Of a stretch of 64,000 bases of DNA, positions 8,899 to 17,289 are shown in pieces (within the stretch, counting starts at the first letter, position 1; each line of letters opens with the position of its first letter). Source of the DNA: Spectribacter hydrogenoxidans (GTDB lineage: Bacteria; Pseudomonadota; Gammaproteobacteria; Nevskiales; Salinisphaeraceae); contig NZ_JAVRIB010000003.1 of assembly GCF_031846275.1 (NCBI RefSeq), forward strand, positions 124,001 through 188,000, in the 5' to 3' direction. The notes under the pieces were generated by a model. The model searched no databases and was not told where the DNA came from. It saw nothing but the letters and a program-made list of their open reading frames with translations. The position numbers were made by a program, and so were the translations under genes.

Positions 8899-9417
8899 AT
8901 GCAGACTGCACCCAAGCCGTACTGGAATCCCTATATCGCCGGCGGCCTGCTCGGCCTCGGCCTGTTGCTGACGTTCGTGCTCACCGGGCACGGGCTGGGG
9001 GCCAGCGGCGCCACCACCGCCATCGCGGCCAAGACCAGTCAGACCGTGGCCGGCAACGCGGCCGAATCCAACGCCTACTTCGGACGCATGCTGTCCGACG
9101 GCTACAACCCGCTCAATTTCTGGATTACCTGGCAGTTGATCGGCCTCGCCGTGGGCGCATTGATCGGCGCTCTGACCGCCGGCCGCTTCCGTCTGCAGTT
9201 CGGCGGCCCGGATAAACTCGGCCGCGCCAAGCGCGGCGGTCTTGCGCTGCTCGGGGGTGTGCTCGCCGGTTTCGGGGCCCGCCTGTCGCTGGGCTGCACC
9301 AGCGGGCTGGGGCTGTCCGGCAGCGCCACCCTGGGTGTGGCCGGCTTTCTTTTCCTGATCAGTTTCTTTGCCACCGGCGCGGGCGTCGGTCTGTTCATGA
9401 AGAGGTACTGGGCATGA
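8899..9417 (+). CDS. YeeE/YedE (DUF395) membrane transporter, first half-protein
   Basis: 172 residues from the ATG at 8899, which has AGGAGGAGAG upstream. Four to five hydrophobic segments and the family signature with cysteine (LGCTSGLGLSGSA) are present. YeeE/YedE proteins (TsuA, SoxT, PmpA) are thought to import thiosulfate or sulfane sulfur, with cysteines in the pore. The reading overlaps the next gene by ATGA, and that gene encodes the second half, so the functional unit is probably split over two chains. Two such pairs occur in this window. Confidence 0.85.
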   Translation: MQTAPKPYWNPYIAGGLLGLGLLLTFVLTGHGLGASGATTAIAAKTSQTVAGNAAESNAYFGRMLSDGYNPLNFWITWQLIGLAVGALIGALTAGRFRLQFGGPDKLGRAKRGGLALLGGVLAGFGARLSLGCTSGLGLSGSATLGVAGFLFLISFFATGAGVGLFMKRYWA

Positions 9418-10022
9418 GCTTCACCATCGGTATGTACAGCGTGGCCACCGCACTGGTATGCGGCGCCATCTTCGGGTTCGCGCTGGAGCGGGCCGGCTTC
9501 GCCAGCGCCTGCAAGCTGACCGCCCAGTTGCGCTTCCGCGACTGGACGGTGTTCAACGTCATGTTCACCGCCATCCTGGTATGCGCCTTCGGGCTGTTCA
9601 TCCTGGAGATGACCGGGTTCATCTCGAAGAACGATATCTACATCCCCTCCGCCTTCATCTACGCCACCCTGCTCGGCGGCGCGGGCGTAGGGGCCGGCAT
9701 GGCCGTGGGCGGCTTCTGCCCGGGAACATCCGTGGTCGGCATTTTTTCCGGCCACATGGACGGCGTGGTGTTCTTTCTCGGCCTGATTCTGGGCACCGTG
9801 GTGTTCGCGGGCGTCTACAACGCGGTGGAGCCCATGCTGACCGCCCTGCCCGCGCCGGAAGCCCAGACGGTGCCGGAACTGCTGGGACTGCCCACGATCG
9901 TGGTCCTGCTGATGCTGACCGCCGTGGCGGCCGGCGTGGGCTACTTCACCACGCGTACACCCAAGCCGAAACAGCGCGACACCGACACCCGCGACCAGTC
10001 GGCCCAGCCCGGCAACGCGTGA
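9414..10022 (+). CDS. YeeE/YedE (DUF395) membrane transporter, second half-protein
   Basis: 202 residues with about six hydrophobic segments. Cysteine-containing motifs GRAxFASACKL-like near residue 30 and GGFCPGTSVVGI near residue 105 match the YeeE/YedE signature. The C-terminus is a hydrophilic tail after the last membrane segment. The start overlaps the preceding yeeE stop (ATGA), indicating coupled translation. Probable role: transport of thiosulfate or persulfide sulfur across the inner membrane in support of the Sox genes. Confidence 0.85.
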   Translation: MSFTIGMYSVATALVCGAIFGFALERAGFASACKLTAQLRFRDWTVFNVMFTAILVCAFGLFILEMTGFISKNDIYIPSAFIYATLLGGAGVGAGMAVGGFCPGTSVVGIFSGHMDGVVFFLGLILGTVVFAGVYNAVEPMLTALPAPEAQTVPELLGLPTIVVLLMLTAVAAGVGYFTTRTPKPKQRDTDTRDQSAQPGNA

Positions 10023-10053
10023 TCCCTTTCGTACCGATTCGAGGACATTGACA

Positions 10054-10266
10054 ATGAAACAGTCTGGCAAGAATGCTGGCCGCCTGACGGCACAGCTCTC
10101 CGCCCTGGCCCTGGCTCTGGGCAGCATGGCGCCCATGGCCGGCTGCTCCTCGGAGCAGGGCGACGCATCCAGCACGGATTCGCAGAAGACCGCGTCGGAG
10201 AAACCCGCCAATCCCTGCGCCGGCGCGACCGGTCAGCGGCCGAGCAACCCCTGCGCGGGCGGCTGA
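10054..10266 (+). CDS. Small lipoprotein with repeated NPCAG motif
   Basis: 70 residues. A signal peptide (SALALALGSMAPMAGC) ends in a plausible lipobox (PMAGC), then comes a short Ser/Glu-rich linker and a C-terminus with two NPCAG units (PANPCAGATG...SNPCAGG). A GAGG lies about eight bases before the ATG at 10054. I do not recognise a named family. Paired cysteines in an otherwise tiny exported protein, between a sulfur transporter and a rhodanese, suggest metal or persulfide binding; that is inference. Confidence 0.65.
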   Translation: MKQSGKNAGRLTAQLSALALALGSMAPMAGCSSEQGDASSTDSQKTASEKPANPCAGATGQRPSNPCAGG

Positions 10267-10273
10267 TCCGGCA

Positions 10274-10921
10274 TTGACGGTCGCGGAAGCGGACAAGCAG
10301 CGTCGGCTGGACGCGGCGCAAACCGCAATCGACCGCATGATCATGCTGGCCCAGGATGGCGTCAGCGTGGTCTCCGCCGTGATGGGGGACACCGCCGAGC
10401 CCGGTGAGTGGACCCACTACCCGCCCAGGGACGCTCGCGATACCGCCACCGGGTACCGGTTCTTCTACCATTGCCACCGGGACATGCCGGCGGCCTGGGG
10501 CGAACACGGCCACTTCCATCTTTTTGTGCGCGCCGGCGCCGCCGACGCGGACAAACGCGAACCGTTGACGCATCTGGTCGCCCTGTCAGTGGACGCGCGC
10601 GGCCTGCCGTTGCGGGTGTTCACCACCAATCGCTGGGTGACCGACGAAATCTGGCGGCCGGCCCCCGACGTACTGGACGCGCTCGACGGCTTCCGTGTTG
10701 CCCCGACCACCTCCGAACTGCTCGCGGTGGCCGACTGGCTGGCGGCAATGACAGTATTGTTCCGGCCACAGATCGAGCGGGTCATCAAGGCCCGCGACCA
10801 GCGACTGACGGACCTGGCCAGCCGGGGGCCGCGACCCAATCTGCTCGACGACCGCCGCCTGCATGTCTTGACGTCGGAGCCTGTCTCGCTGGAAGACAGC
10901 GTGGCGGCACTGGATATCTGA
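10274..10921 (+). CDS. Conserved protein of unknown function
   Basis: 215 residues, apparently cytoplasmic: no signal peptide or membrane segment. The likely start is TTG at 10274, seven bases after the preceding stop; the reading upstream of the first internal ATG (10337) looks like a genuine helix (EADKQRRLDAAQTAIDRM). It has recognisable blocks (GEWTHYPPRDARD, YRFFYHCHRDMPAAWGEHGHFHLF, LVALSVDARGLPLRVFTTNRWVTDE) with several His and one Cys, which could form a metal site. The name of the family is not known to me. It is embedded in the yeeE-rhodanese operon, so a sulfur-linked role is likely but unproven. Confidence 0.7.
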   Translation: MTVAEADKQRRLDAAQTAIDRMIMLAQDGVSVVSAVMGDTAEPGEWTHYPPRDARDTATGYRFFYHCHRDMPAAWGEHGHFHLFVRAGAADADKREPLTHLVALSVDARGLPLRVFTTNRWVTDEIWRPAPDVLDALDGFRVAPTTSELLAVADWLAAMTVLFRPQIERVIKARDQRLTDLASRGPRPNLLDDRRLHVLTSEPVSLEDSVAALDI

Positions 10922-10949
10922 CAACACCCGACCACTCATGGTGAACCCG

Positions 10950-11924
10950 ATGAAACAGCCGTTGATCACGCTTGCCGCCACCCTGCTGCTGAGTGCCTGC
11001 GCGCCCACGCAGGCGGCCACGCTGCCCGGTCCGCTGGTCGACGCCCGGTGGCTGCACGAGCACCGCGACGGTGTGACCGTCGTGGATGTCCGCAACTGGC
11101 TGGACGGTTTCACCCAGCCACCGGAGTACGGCACCACCGATGACGGCCAGCGCTACGTGACTCAGGTGGGCGGCCACATCCCCGGTGCACGATTGCTCGA
11201 CTACGCCCGCGTGCGGGTCGAGCGGGACGTCCGGGGTCACAAGATCGGCGGCCGGGTCCCGGAGGCAAGCGCATTTCAGGCGCTGATGCGCAAGGCGGGC
11301 GTCGATGGCGACCGCCCCATCGTGATCACCAATCCCGGGCAGAGCACGGCCGAGATGGACGGGGCCGCGCGGGTTTACTGGACGCTGAAGTATTTCGGCG
11401 AGGACGAGGTCGCCATCCTCAACGGCGGCAACGCGGCCTGGCTGAGCGCCGGTTTCGAGGCCAGCACCGACGCCGCGGCCACCGGCGGCGGGGACTGGAC
11501 GGCGGGCGAGCCCCGCCGCGAGCTGATCGCCGAATATGATGACGTGGCCGGGGCGCTCGACGACGGCACGCCACTGGTGGATGCCCGCACCGCTCAGCAG
11601 TTCCTCGGGGTTTCGAAGAAGTCCTCGGTCAGGGCCGCCGGCCATCTGCGCGGCGCCCACAACCTGCCGCTGGATCTGCGCACCCGGAGCCAGGGTCCGG
11701 CCGCGATGTTCCTGAGCACCGACGAATACCGCCAGATATTCCGCAAGACCGGCATCAGCGCCGAGCCCGGCACCATCGCCTACTGCAACACCGGTCACCT
11801 GGCATCCGGCGCCTGGTTCATCGTCAGCGAGATCCTGGACGTGGACAACGCGCGGCTTTACGACGGGTCGATGCTGGAGTGGACCACGCTGGGCGGCAAG
11901 GACGTGGTCGGTCTCAGCGACTGA
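10950..11924 (+). CDS. Exported tandem-rhodanese sulfurtransferase (lipoprotein)
   Basis: 324 residues from ATG 10950 (an ATG at 10938 is also in frame). The lipobox LLLSAC follows a short hydrophobic stretch, so the protein is probably membrane anchored and periplasmic. It has two rhodanese domains. The N-terminal one (HIPGARLLD; active loop reads TNPGQSTAEMD) lacks the catalytic cysteine, as expected for the structural domain. The C-terminal one has GAHNLPLDLR and the active loop YCNTGHLAS with the cysteine. It transfers sulfane sulfur from thiosulfate or persulfide to a thiophilic acceptor. It is last in the yeeE operon and converges on the MBL gene. Confidence 0.88.
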   Translation: MKQPLITLAATLLLSACAPTQAATLPGPLVDARWLHEHRDGVTVVDVRNWLDGFTQPPEYGTTDDGQRYVTQVGGHIPGARLLDYARVRVERDVRGHKIGGRVPEASAFQALMRKAGVDGDRPIVITNPGQSTAEMDGAARVYWTLKYFGEDEVAILNGGNAAWLSAGFEASTDAAATGGGDWTAGEPRRELIAEYDDVAGALDDGTPLVDARTAQQFLGVSKKSSVRAAGHLRGAHNLPLDLRTRSQGPAAMFLSTDEYRQIFRKTGISAEPGTIAYCNTGHLASGAWFIVSEILDVDNARLYDGSMLEWTTLGGKDVVGLSD

Positions 11925-11936
11925 AGCCGTCCGCCG

Positions 11937-12917
11937 TTATTCCAGAACCGCCTGCTCCATTTCCAGGTAGACGCTGTAGGCGTTGCCGCGATTGGCGGCC
12001 TCGAACGCCGGCTGGTCGGCAAAGCGCGACCAGTCGGTGCTGTCATAGGCCTGCTCGAACGGCACGAAATTCTCTACCGCCGCGCGCATTCGCTGGCGCA
12101 GAAAGCGGATGTAGTCACGGGTCAGGCGGATATCCTCGTCCAGGTCACGCGACACCCGGCCGTGGCCGGGCACCACGATCGTCGGCGCGGCGTCCTCCAT
12201 CTGCTGCATCGCGGTCAGCCAGCCCCGGGTATCCCCATCCTCGACGAACGGGATGCGCCCGGCCGCGTAGATATCGCCGGCAAACATCAGCTGCTCGTCC
12301 GGCACCAGCAGCATCAGGTCGTCGCGGGCATGAGCGAAACCGGCGCTGATCAGCACGAACTCGACCCCGCCCATGCGGAATGACTTGCGCTCACCCCGCG
12401 GCAGCGCCAGCCAGCGGTCGGCCGGCACCAGCGGCGACTGATCGCCCATCCAGGGGCCCAGCATATCCCGGCGCTGGACCAGCCGGCGCTGGGCGCCATC
12501 GGAGGCCAGATAGCGACGCCCCTCGCCACGCGCCCATATCTGCGCACCGATGTCACGGAAGGCAGTCAACCCATACATGTGATCGGCATGGTAGTGGCTG
12601 ACGATCACGCGGCGGATGGGCTGGTCCGTCACCTCGCGAACAGCCTTGATCATCGCCCGCCCCAGGGCCGGGGTACCCAGGGCATCGAATACCACCACGC
12701 CGTCGTCCGTGACCACGAAACCGGCATTGCTCATGAAGCCACGGTTGCCCCGGGAAACGGCGTCCAGTGCTCCGCGAAAGAACCAGGTCCGTTCGGTCAG
12801 GCGAACCGGCGTTAGGTCGATCACCGCGGACGACGAACCGCTCGCCCCCGTTTGCCAGGACGCCGCCCACACAAGGGCTCCGATGGTGGTGAACAGCAGG
12901 CGTCGCGGGGTTTGCAT
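11937..12917 (-). CDS. Exported MBL-fold hydrolase (SoxH / quinoprotein-relay type)
   Basis: 326 residues from ATG 12917 (MQTPRRLLF). A signal peptide ends near residue 28. The metal-binding motif HYHADH, followed by a GDIYAAG motif and PGHGR, shows a metallo-beta-lactamase fold with an intact binuclear metal site. Similar exported MBL proteins (SoxH, QPR-MBL) accompany sox operons, but their substrate is unknown. It is divergent from soxC with a candidate operator between, and converges on the rhodanese gene with a 12-bp gap. Confidence 0.8.
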   Translation of the reverse strand: MQTPRRLLFTTIGALVWAASWQTGASGSSSAVIDLTPVRLTERTWFFRGALDAVSRGNRGFMSNAGFVVTDDGVVVFDALGTPALGRAMIKAVREVTDQPIRRVIVSHYHADHMYGLTAFRDIGAQIWARGEGRRYLASDGAQRRLVQRRDMLGPWMGDQSPLVPADRWLALPRGERKSFRMGGVEFVLISAGFAHARDDLMLLVPDEQLMFAGDIYAAGRIPFVEDGDTRGWLTAMQQMEDAAPTIVVPGHGRVSRDLDEDIRLTRDYIRFLRQRMRAAVENFVPFEQAYDSTDWSRFADQPAFEAANRGNAYSVYLEMEQAVLE

Positions 12918-12935
12918 CGATGGCTTCGTTGTGAG

Positions 12936-12951
12936 ATACACTAGGGGGTAT
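12936..12951. promoter_or_regulatory. Candidate CstR/CsoR-type operator (MBL-soxC intergenic)
   Basis: ATACACTAGGGGGTAT, arms ATACAC/GGGTAT around a four-base spacer. It lies between the divergent MBL gene and soxC, about 110 bp before the soxC start, and matches the sites at 8794 and 32330 in size and arm sequence. It would let one regulator control the whole sox operon and the MBL gene. Confidence 0.55.
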
Positions 12952-13060
12952 GTGTACATCGAGTGGCTGTCGTTCCGCAAGCGTTGCGGCAGTCGCTGAG
13001 TAAAGCAAGACAAGGCGCATGCGACAGGCGCCGCGAGCCATGGCGAGAGGAGGCTGGAAC

Positions 13061-14407
13061 ATGGATCGAAGCAAGGTCCGAACGGGGCGCATCCGGCCGG
13101 CACCGGAGAATTTTCTCGATGCCGACAGCCTCGACGCCATCCGGCGGGGCCAGATCGACGAGGATCGCCGGTCATTCATCCGCAAGAGCTTTCTGGCCGC
13201 CACCGCGGCCATGGCGGCGCCGGCGGCGATGGCAGCCGGTGACGGCGACGAGCACATCCTGAATCTGCCGCCCTGGAGCAAGAAACTCGGCTATCCCGTG
13301 GCCCACAATCCTTACGGGCAGCCCTCCAAATACGAATCCAATCTGGTGCGCCGTACCAGTCCCGGCCTGGCGGCCACCGATCAGGCCAACGTGGCCTTCA
13401 GCCCTTTGCAAGGCATGTTCGGCATCATCACCGCCAGCGGCCTGCATTTCGAACGCCACCACCAGGGCTGGGTGGATATCGATCCCGCAAAGCACCGGCT
13501 GATGATCAACGGGCTGGTGAACAAGCCACGTGTCTACACCATGGACGATCTGATGCGCCTGCCCTCGGTGTCGCGCATCCACTTCGTCGAATGCGGCGCC
13601 AATTCCGCCATGGAATGGGGCAACGCCGCGGTGCCCACCGTGCAGTACACCCACGGCATGCTCTCGGGCAACGAATACACCGGTGTGCTGCTGTCCACCC
13701 TGCTCGAGGACGCCGGCTTCGACGAAAAGAAGGCGAAGTATCTGCTGGCCGAGGGCGCCGACGGATCCAGCATGACCCGCACCATCGACATCGAGCGGGC
13801 GCTGGACGATGCCATGGTGGCCTACGGCTCCAACGGCGAGATGCTGCGACCGGAAAACGGCTATCCCTTGCGCCTGGTGGTGCCGGGGGTCCAGGGCGTG
13901 TCCTGGGTCAAGTGGCTGCGGCGGCTTGAAGTTGGCGACCAGCCCTATGCCACCAAGGATGAAACTTCGCACTACGTCGATCTGATGCCGGACGGCATGC
14001 AGCGCCAGTACACCTCCATCCACGAGGCCAAGTCGGTGATCACCACCCCGTCCGGCGGCCAGAAGCTGCTGACCAATGGCTACTACAACGTATCCGGCCT
14101 GGCCTGGACCGGCCGCGGCCATATCAAGCGGGTGGACGTGTCCGTCGACGGCGGCCGGAACTGGCATACCGCGCGCCTGGAAGAGCCGGTGCTGCCCAAG
14201 GCGCTGACGCGCTTCAACATCGACTGGGTCTGGGAAGGCGGGCCCGCCATCCTGCAGAGCCGTGCCATCGACAGCACCGGTTTCGTGCAGCCGACCTACA
14301 GCCAGCTGCGGGACGCGCGCGGCTCACGGTCGATCTATCACAACAACGCCATCCAGTCCTGGCAGGTCGCGGAGAACGGGGAGGTGGCCAATGTGCACGT
14401 GGGTTAA
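13061..14407 (+). CDS. soxC: Sulfane dehydrogenase subunit SoxC
   Basis: 448 residues from ATG 13061, preceded by AGAGGAGG. A Tat signal (RRSFIRKSFLAA) fits export of a folded molybdenum-cofactor protein. The sulfite-oxidase fold is shown by FVECGANSAMEWG (Moco-ligating Cys), VVPGVQGVSWVKWL and the C-terminal Mo-Co dimerisation domain (RVDVSVDGGRNW). With SoxD it oxidises the SoxY-bound sulfane sulfur, taking six electrons, so thiosulfate goes fully to sulfate without stored sulfur. It is first in soxCDYZAXB. Confidence 0.97.
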   Translation: MDRSKVRTGRIRPAPENFLDADSLDAIRRGQIDEDRRSFIRKSFLAATAAMAAPAAMAAGDGDEHILNLPPWSKKLGYPVAHNPYGQPSKYESNLVRRTSPGLAATDQANVAFSPLQGMFGIITASGLHFERHHQGWVDIDPAKHRLMINGLVNKPRVYTMDDLMRLPSVSRIHFVECGANSAMEWGNAAVPTVQYTHGMLSGNEYTGVLLSTLLEDAGFDEKKAKYLLAEGADGSSMTRTIDIERALDDAMVAYGSNGEMLRPENGYPLRLVVPGVQGVSWVKWLRRLEVGDQPYATKDETSHYVDLMPDGMQRQYTSIHEAKSVITTPSGGQKLLTNGYYNVSGLAWTGRGHIKRVDVSVDGGRNWHTARLEEPVLPKALTRFNIDWVWEGGPAILQSRAIDSTGFVQPTYSQLRDARGSRSIYHNNAIQSWQVAENGEVANVHVG

Positions 14408-15575
14408 TCGTCTCGCGCTGCTCGGCCTGTTGGCGGCCCTGGCCGGCTGTGGCGCCGACACAGCACCAGTAGCCGAGGCGGAGGCCGCTCAAACAGGCAA
14501 CGACGACCAGCCGGACATGGCGGCCACCCAACCCTCGCCCAGCCCCTGGCAGGGCAAGTACGGCGATGTGGGCCGCGCCGCCACGGCGGCCGAGATCGAC
14601 GCCTGGGACATCGACGTGCGCCCCGACTTCAAGGGCCTGCCACCCGGATCGGGCTCGGTCGAGGAAGGCGAGGAAGTCTGGCTTGCCCAGTGCAGCAGCT
14701 GCCACGGCGATTTCGGCGATTCCAACGAGGTCTTCACCCCGCTGGTGCTGGGCAACGTCACCGAGGAAGACATCGAAAACGGCCGGGTGGAAGCACTCAA
14801 CGATCCGGCACGGGTCCGCACCACCTTCATGAAGGTCAGTACCGTCTCGACCCTGTGGGACTACATTCATCGGGCCATGCCCTGGAACAATCCCAAGTCG
14901 CTGTCGGATGACGAGGTGTATGCGGTGCTCGCCTATCTTCTCAATCTGGCCTACATCGTCGATTACGAGTTTACGCTGTCGCACGAGAACATCGACGACA
15001 TCCAGGCGAAGATGCCCAACCGCAACGGCATGACCCGCGATCACGGCCTCTGGAAAATCGACGGCGAGCCGGATACCGCCAACGTGGCCTGCATGACGGA
15101 CTGTGACGACGAGGTCGAAATCCTGTCCTCTATCCCGGACTACGCCAAGGGGGCCAACGGCAATCTGGCGCAGCAGATGCGTCCCTACACCGCCACGCCC
15201 GGCATCGATACCGCCGAGGAAGCCGAAGAGGCCGGCGTGGAACCGGCATCCGCCGGCAACGAGCAGACCGCGACCGGCGACACCGCGCCCGCCCCGGCGG
15301 ATGACGGCATGACCGCCGATACCGCTATGGCGCTGGCCGGCGAGTACGGCTGTACCGGCTGTCATCAGATGGACGGCAAGCTGGTGGGACCTGGTTTTGC
15401 CGCCATCAGCGACAAGTACGCCGACCGCGACGACGCCGCGGCCTATCTGGCGGACAAGATCCGCAACGGTGGCAAGGGGGTATGGGGCCAGATACCCATG
15501 CCGCCGCAATCCGAGATTCCGGATGAGGATATCGCCGCCCTGGCCGAATGGCTGGCGAGCGGCGATTCGAATTAA
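14391..15575 (+). CDS. soxD: Sulfane dehydrogenase cytochrome subunit SoxD
   Basis: 394 residues from ATG 14391, with GGGGAGG upstream; it overlaps the end of soxC by 17 bp. The lipobox LAALAGC suggests a membrane-anchored lipoprotein. Two heme c sites are present, CSSCH at about residue 101 and CTGCH at about residue 321, joined by an acidic, alanine-rich linker. It accepts electrons from SoxC and passes them to the respiratory chain. The two-heme form matches classical SoxD. Confidence 0.95.
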   Translation: MCTWVNRLALLGLLAALAGCGADTAPVAEAEAAQTGNDDQPDMAATQPSPSPWQGKYGDVGRAATAAEIDAWDIDVRPDFKGLPPGSGSVEEGEEVWLAQCSSCHGDFGDSNEVFTPLVLGNVTEEDIENGRVEALNDPARVRTTFMKVSTVSTLWDYIHRAMPWNNPKSLSDDEVYAVLAYLLNLAYIVDYEFTLSHENIDDIQAKMPNRNGMTRDHGLWKIDGEPDTANVACMTDCDDEVEILSSIPDYAKGANGNLAQQMRPYTATPGIDTAEEAEEAGVEPASAGNEQTATGDTAPAPADDGMTADTAMALAGEYGCTGCHQMDGKLVGPGFAAISDKYADRDDAAAYLADKIRNGGKGVWGQIPMPPQSEIPDEDIAALAEWLASGDSN

Positions 15576-15611
15576 TCTGGACTCATGAATACCGACAACG
15601 GAGTGATCAAC

Positions 15612-16070
15612 ATGGATTTCAAGCGACGAGTCATATTGAAGGCTGGCGGCGCGCTGGGCGTGCTGGCGACAGCCGGCACCTGGCCATTGCAGGCCCTCGC
15701 GAAGTTCGCCCGCCCCGAGGACGCGTTCAAGACCGAAGCCCTGGACGCCACCTTCGCGGCCCTGGGCGGCAAGCCCGAGAAAAGTGATCAGATCGATCTG
15801 GAAACCCCGGATATCGCCGAGAACGGCGCGGTGGTGCCGGTATCGGTCACGAGCAAGCTGCCCGGCACCGAACAGATCTGGCTGCTGGTGGAAAAGAACC
15901 CGAATCCCCTGGCCGGCGGCTTCATGATTCCGGACAACACGGAAGCTTTCGTGCAGACCCGCGTCAAGGTCGCGCAGACCTGCGACATCTACGCTGTGGT
16001 CAAGGCGGACGGCAAGCTCTACATGACCGCCAACGAAACCAAGGTCACGCTGGGCGGTTGCGGCGGCTGA
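15612..16070 (+). CDS. soxY: Thiosulfate carrier subunit SoxY
   Basis: 152 residues from ATG 15612, chosen because GGAGTG precedes it and the Tat motif (KRRVILKAGG) then sits at the N-terminus; an ATG at 15585 lacks a ribosome site. The C-terminus is GGCGG, the flexible arm whose cysteine covalently carries sulfur intermediates through the Sox cycle. SoxY forms a heterodimer with SoxZ, encoded 54 bp downstream. Confidence 0.97.
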   Translation: MDFKRRVILKAGGALGVLATAGTWPLQALAKFARPEDAFKTEALDATFAALGGKPEKSDQIDLETPDIAENGAVVPVSVTSKLPGTEQIWLLVEKNPNPLAGGFMIPDNTEAFVQTRVKVAQTCDIYAVVKADGKLYMTANETKVTLGGCGG

Positions 16071-16124
16071 TCCCGCCACCGGCAATATACGCTCAGGCAC
16101 GTCAACGATTTCAGGAGGCCACCC

Positions 16125-16436
16125 ATGGCTGGACGCATGCGCATTCGAGCCCAGAAAAAGGGCGATAACACCGAAGTGAAGGTCCTGATGCAGCACCCGA
16201 TGGAAACCGGGCTGCGCAAGGACGACGCCGGGGAAACCATTCCCGCCCACTTCATCACCCATGTCACCGCCACGGTCGGCGATCGCACCGTGATGGAAAG
16301 TCAGTGGGGCGCGGCCGTATCGCAGAACCCCTTCCTGTCATTCCGTTTCCAGGGTGCCGACAAGGGTGACAAGCTCAAGGTTGCCTGGAAGGACAACAAG
16401 GGCGAGACGGCCGAAACCACGACATCGATTCGCTGA
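16125..16436 (+). CDS. soxZ: Thiosulfate carrier subunit SoxZ
   Basis: 103 residues with no signal peptide; it is exported as a complex on the Tat signal of SoxY. GGAGG lies upstream of the ATG. The start (RMRIRAQKKGDNTEVKVLMQHPMETG) and the LSFRFQGADKGDKLKVAW region are typical of SoxZ. It is the scaffold partner of SoxY. Confidence 0.97.
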   Translation: MAGRMRIRAQKKGDNTEVKVLMQHPMETGLRKDDAGETIPAHFITHVTATVGDRTVMESQWGAAVSQNPFLSFRFQGADKGDKLKVAWKDNKGETAETTTSIR

Positions 16437-16466
16437 TCGATACGCCACTCGAGCCGGGAGACCGCC

Positions 16467-17279
16467 ATGGCACGCAAGCCGAGACTACTAACCGCCCTGG
16501 CAATGCCCCTGTGCGGGCTGACCCTGTCTGCGGCATTCGCCCAGGACGACAGTACCTTCAGTGAGTACCGCGAGATGTTCGGGGACGACAACCCCGCCGT
16601 GTTCGTGATCGATGAAGGCGCCGCCATCTGGTCCGAAGCCCGCGGCCCCAACGAGGTATCGCTGGAGCAGTGCGACCTGGGCCTGGGCCCGGGCAAGATG
16701 GAAGGTGCCTACGCACAGCTGCCCCGCTACTTCGAGGATGCCGACCGGGTCATGGACCTGGAAACCCGGCTGATTCACTGCATGGTGGAACTCCAGGGCT
16801 TCGACCGGGACGAGATCACCGCCGACCCCTACTCGGGACGCGGCGAGACCGACAGCACGCTCGAAGCCCTGGCCGCCTACGTCGCCAGTGAATCGGAAGG
16901 CAAGACCATCGACATACCGCAGTCGCACCCGGCCGAGAAGCAGGCCTACACGGCCGGCGAAGCACTGTTCTGGCATCGCGCCGGGCCGTACGACTTTGCC
17001 TGCGCCACCTGCCACCGGCAGGACGACAAGCGCGTGCGGTTGCAGGACCTGCCCAACCTGACCACGGCCGAGGGCGCGCGGTCTTCCTATCCCGACTGGC
17101 CGGCCTACCGGATTTCGCAGGGCGTGGTACGGACGATGGAATGGCGCATGCGCAACTGCATGCGTCAGCAGCGGTTGCCAATGCTCAAGGTGGGCTCGGA
17201 AGCCGCCGTCAGCATCATCACCTACATGGGCGTCAACGCCAACGGCGGCACCATGGCAGCCCCCGGCCTGAAGCGTTAG
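16467..17279 (+). CDS. soxA: Sulfur oxidation c-type cytochrome SoxA (single-heme type)
   Basis: 270 residues with a Sec signal peptide. One heme c motif, CATCH, lies at about residue 179, and the active-site cysteine that serves as cysteine persulfide heme ligand is in RMRNCMRQQ near residue 230. The N-terminal half keeps two cysteines (EQCDLGLG and IHCMVEL) where two-heme SoxA proteins have a first heme, so this is the monoheme form. With SoxX it attaches thiosulfate to SoxY. Confidence 0.95.
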   Translation: MARKPRLLTALAMPLCGLTLSAAFAQDDSTFSEYREMFGDDNPAVFVIDEGAAIWSEARGPNEVSLEQCDLGLGPGKMEGAYAQLPRYFEDADRVMDLETRLIHCMVELQGFDRDEITADPYSGRGETDSTLEALAAYVASESEGKTIDIPQSHPAEKQAYTAGEALFWHRAGPYDFACATCHRQDDKRVRLQDLPNLTTAEGARSSYPDWPAYRISQGVVRTMEWRMRNCMRQQRLPMLKVGSEAAVSIITYMGVNANGGTMAAPGLKR

Positions 17280-17289
17280 GAGCGGTCGA

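Noticed and set aside
14214..16262. A 682-codon minus-strand frame across soxC-soxZ
   Set aside because: It is an antisense shadow typical of high-GC sequence; the plus strand encodes SoxC, D, Y and Z with full motifs.
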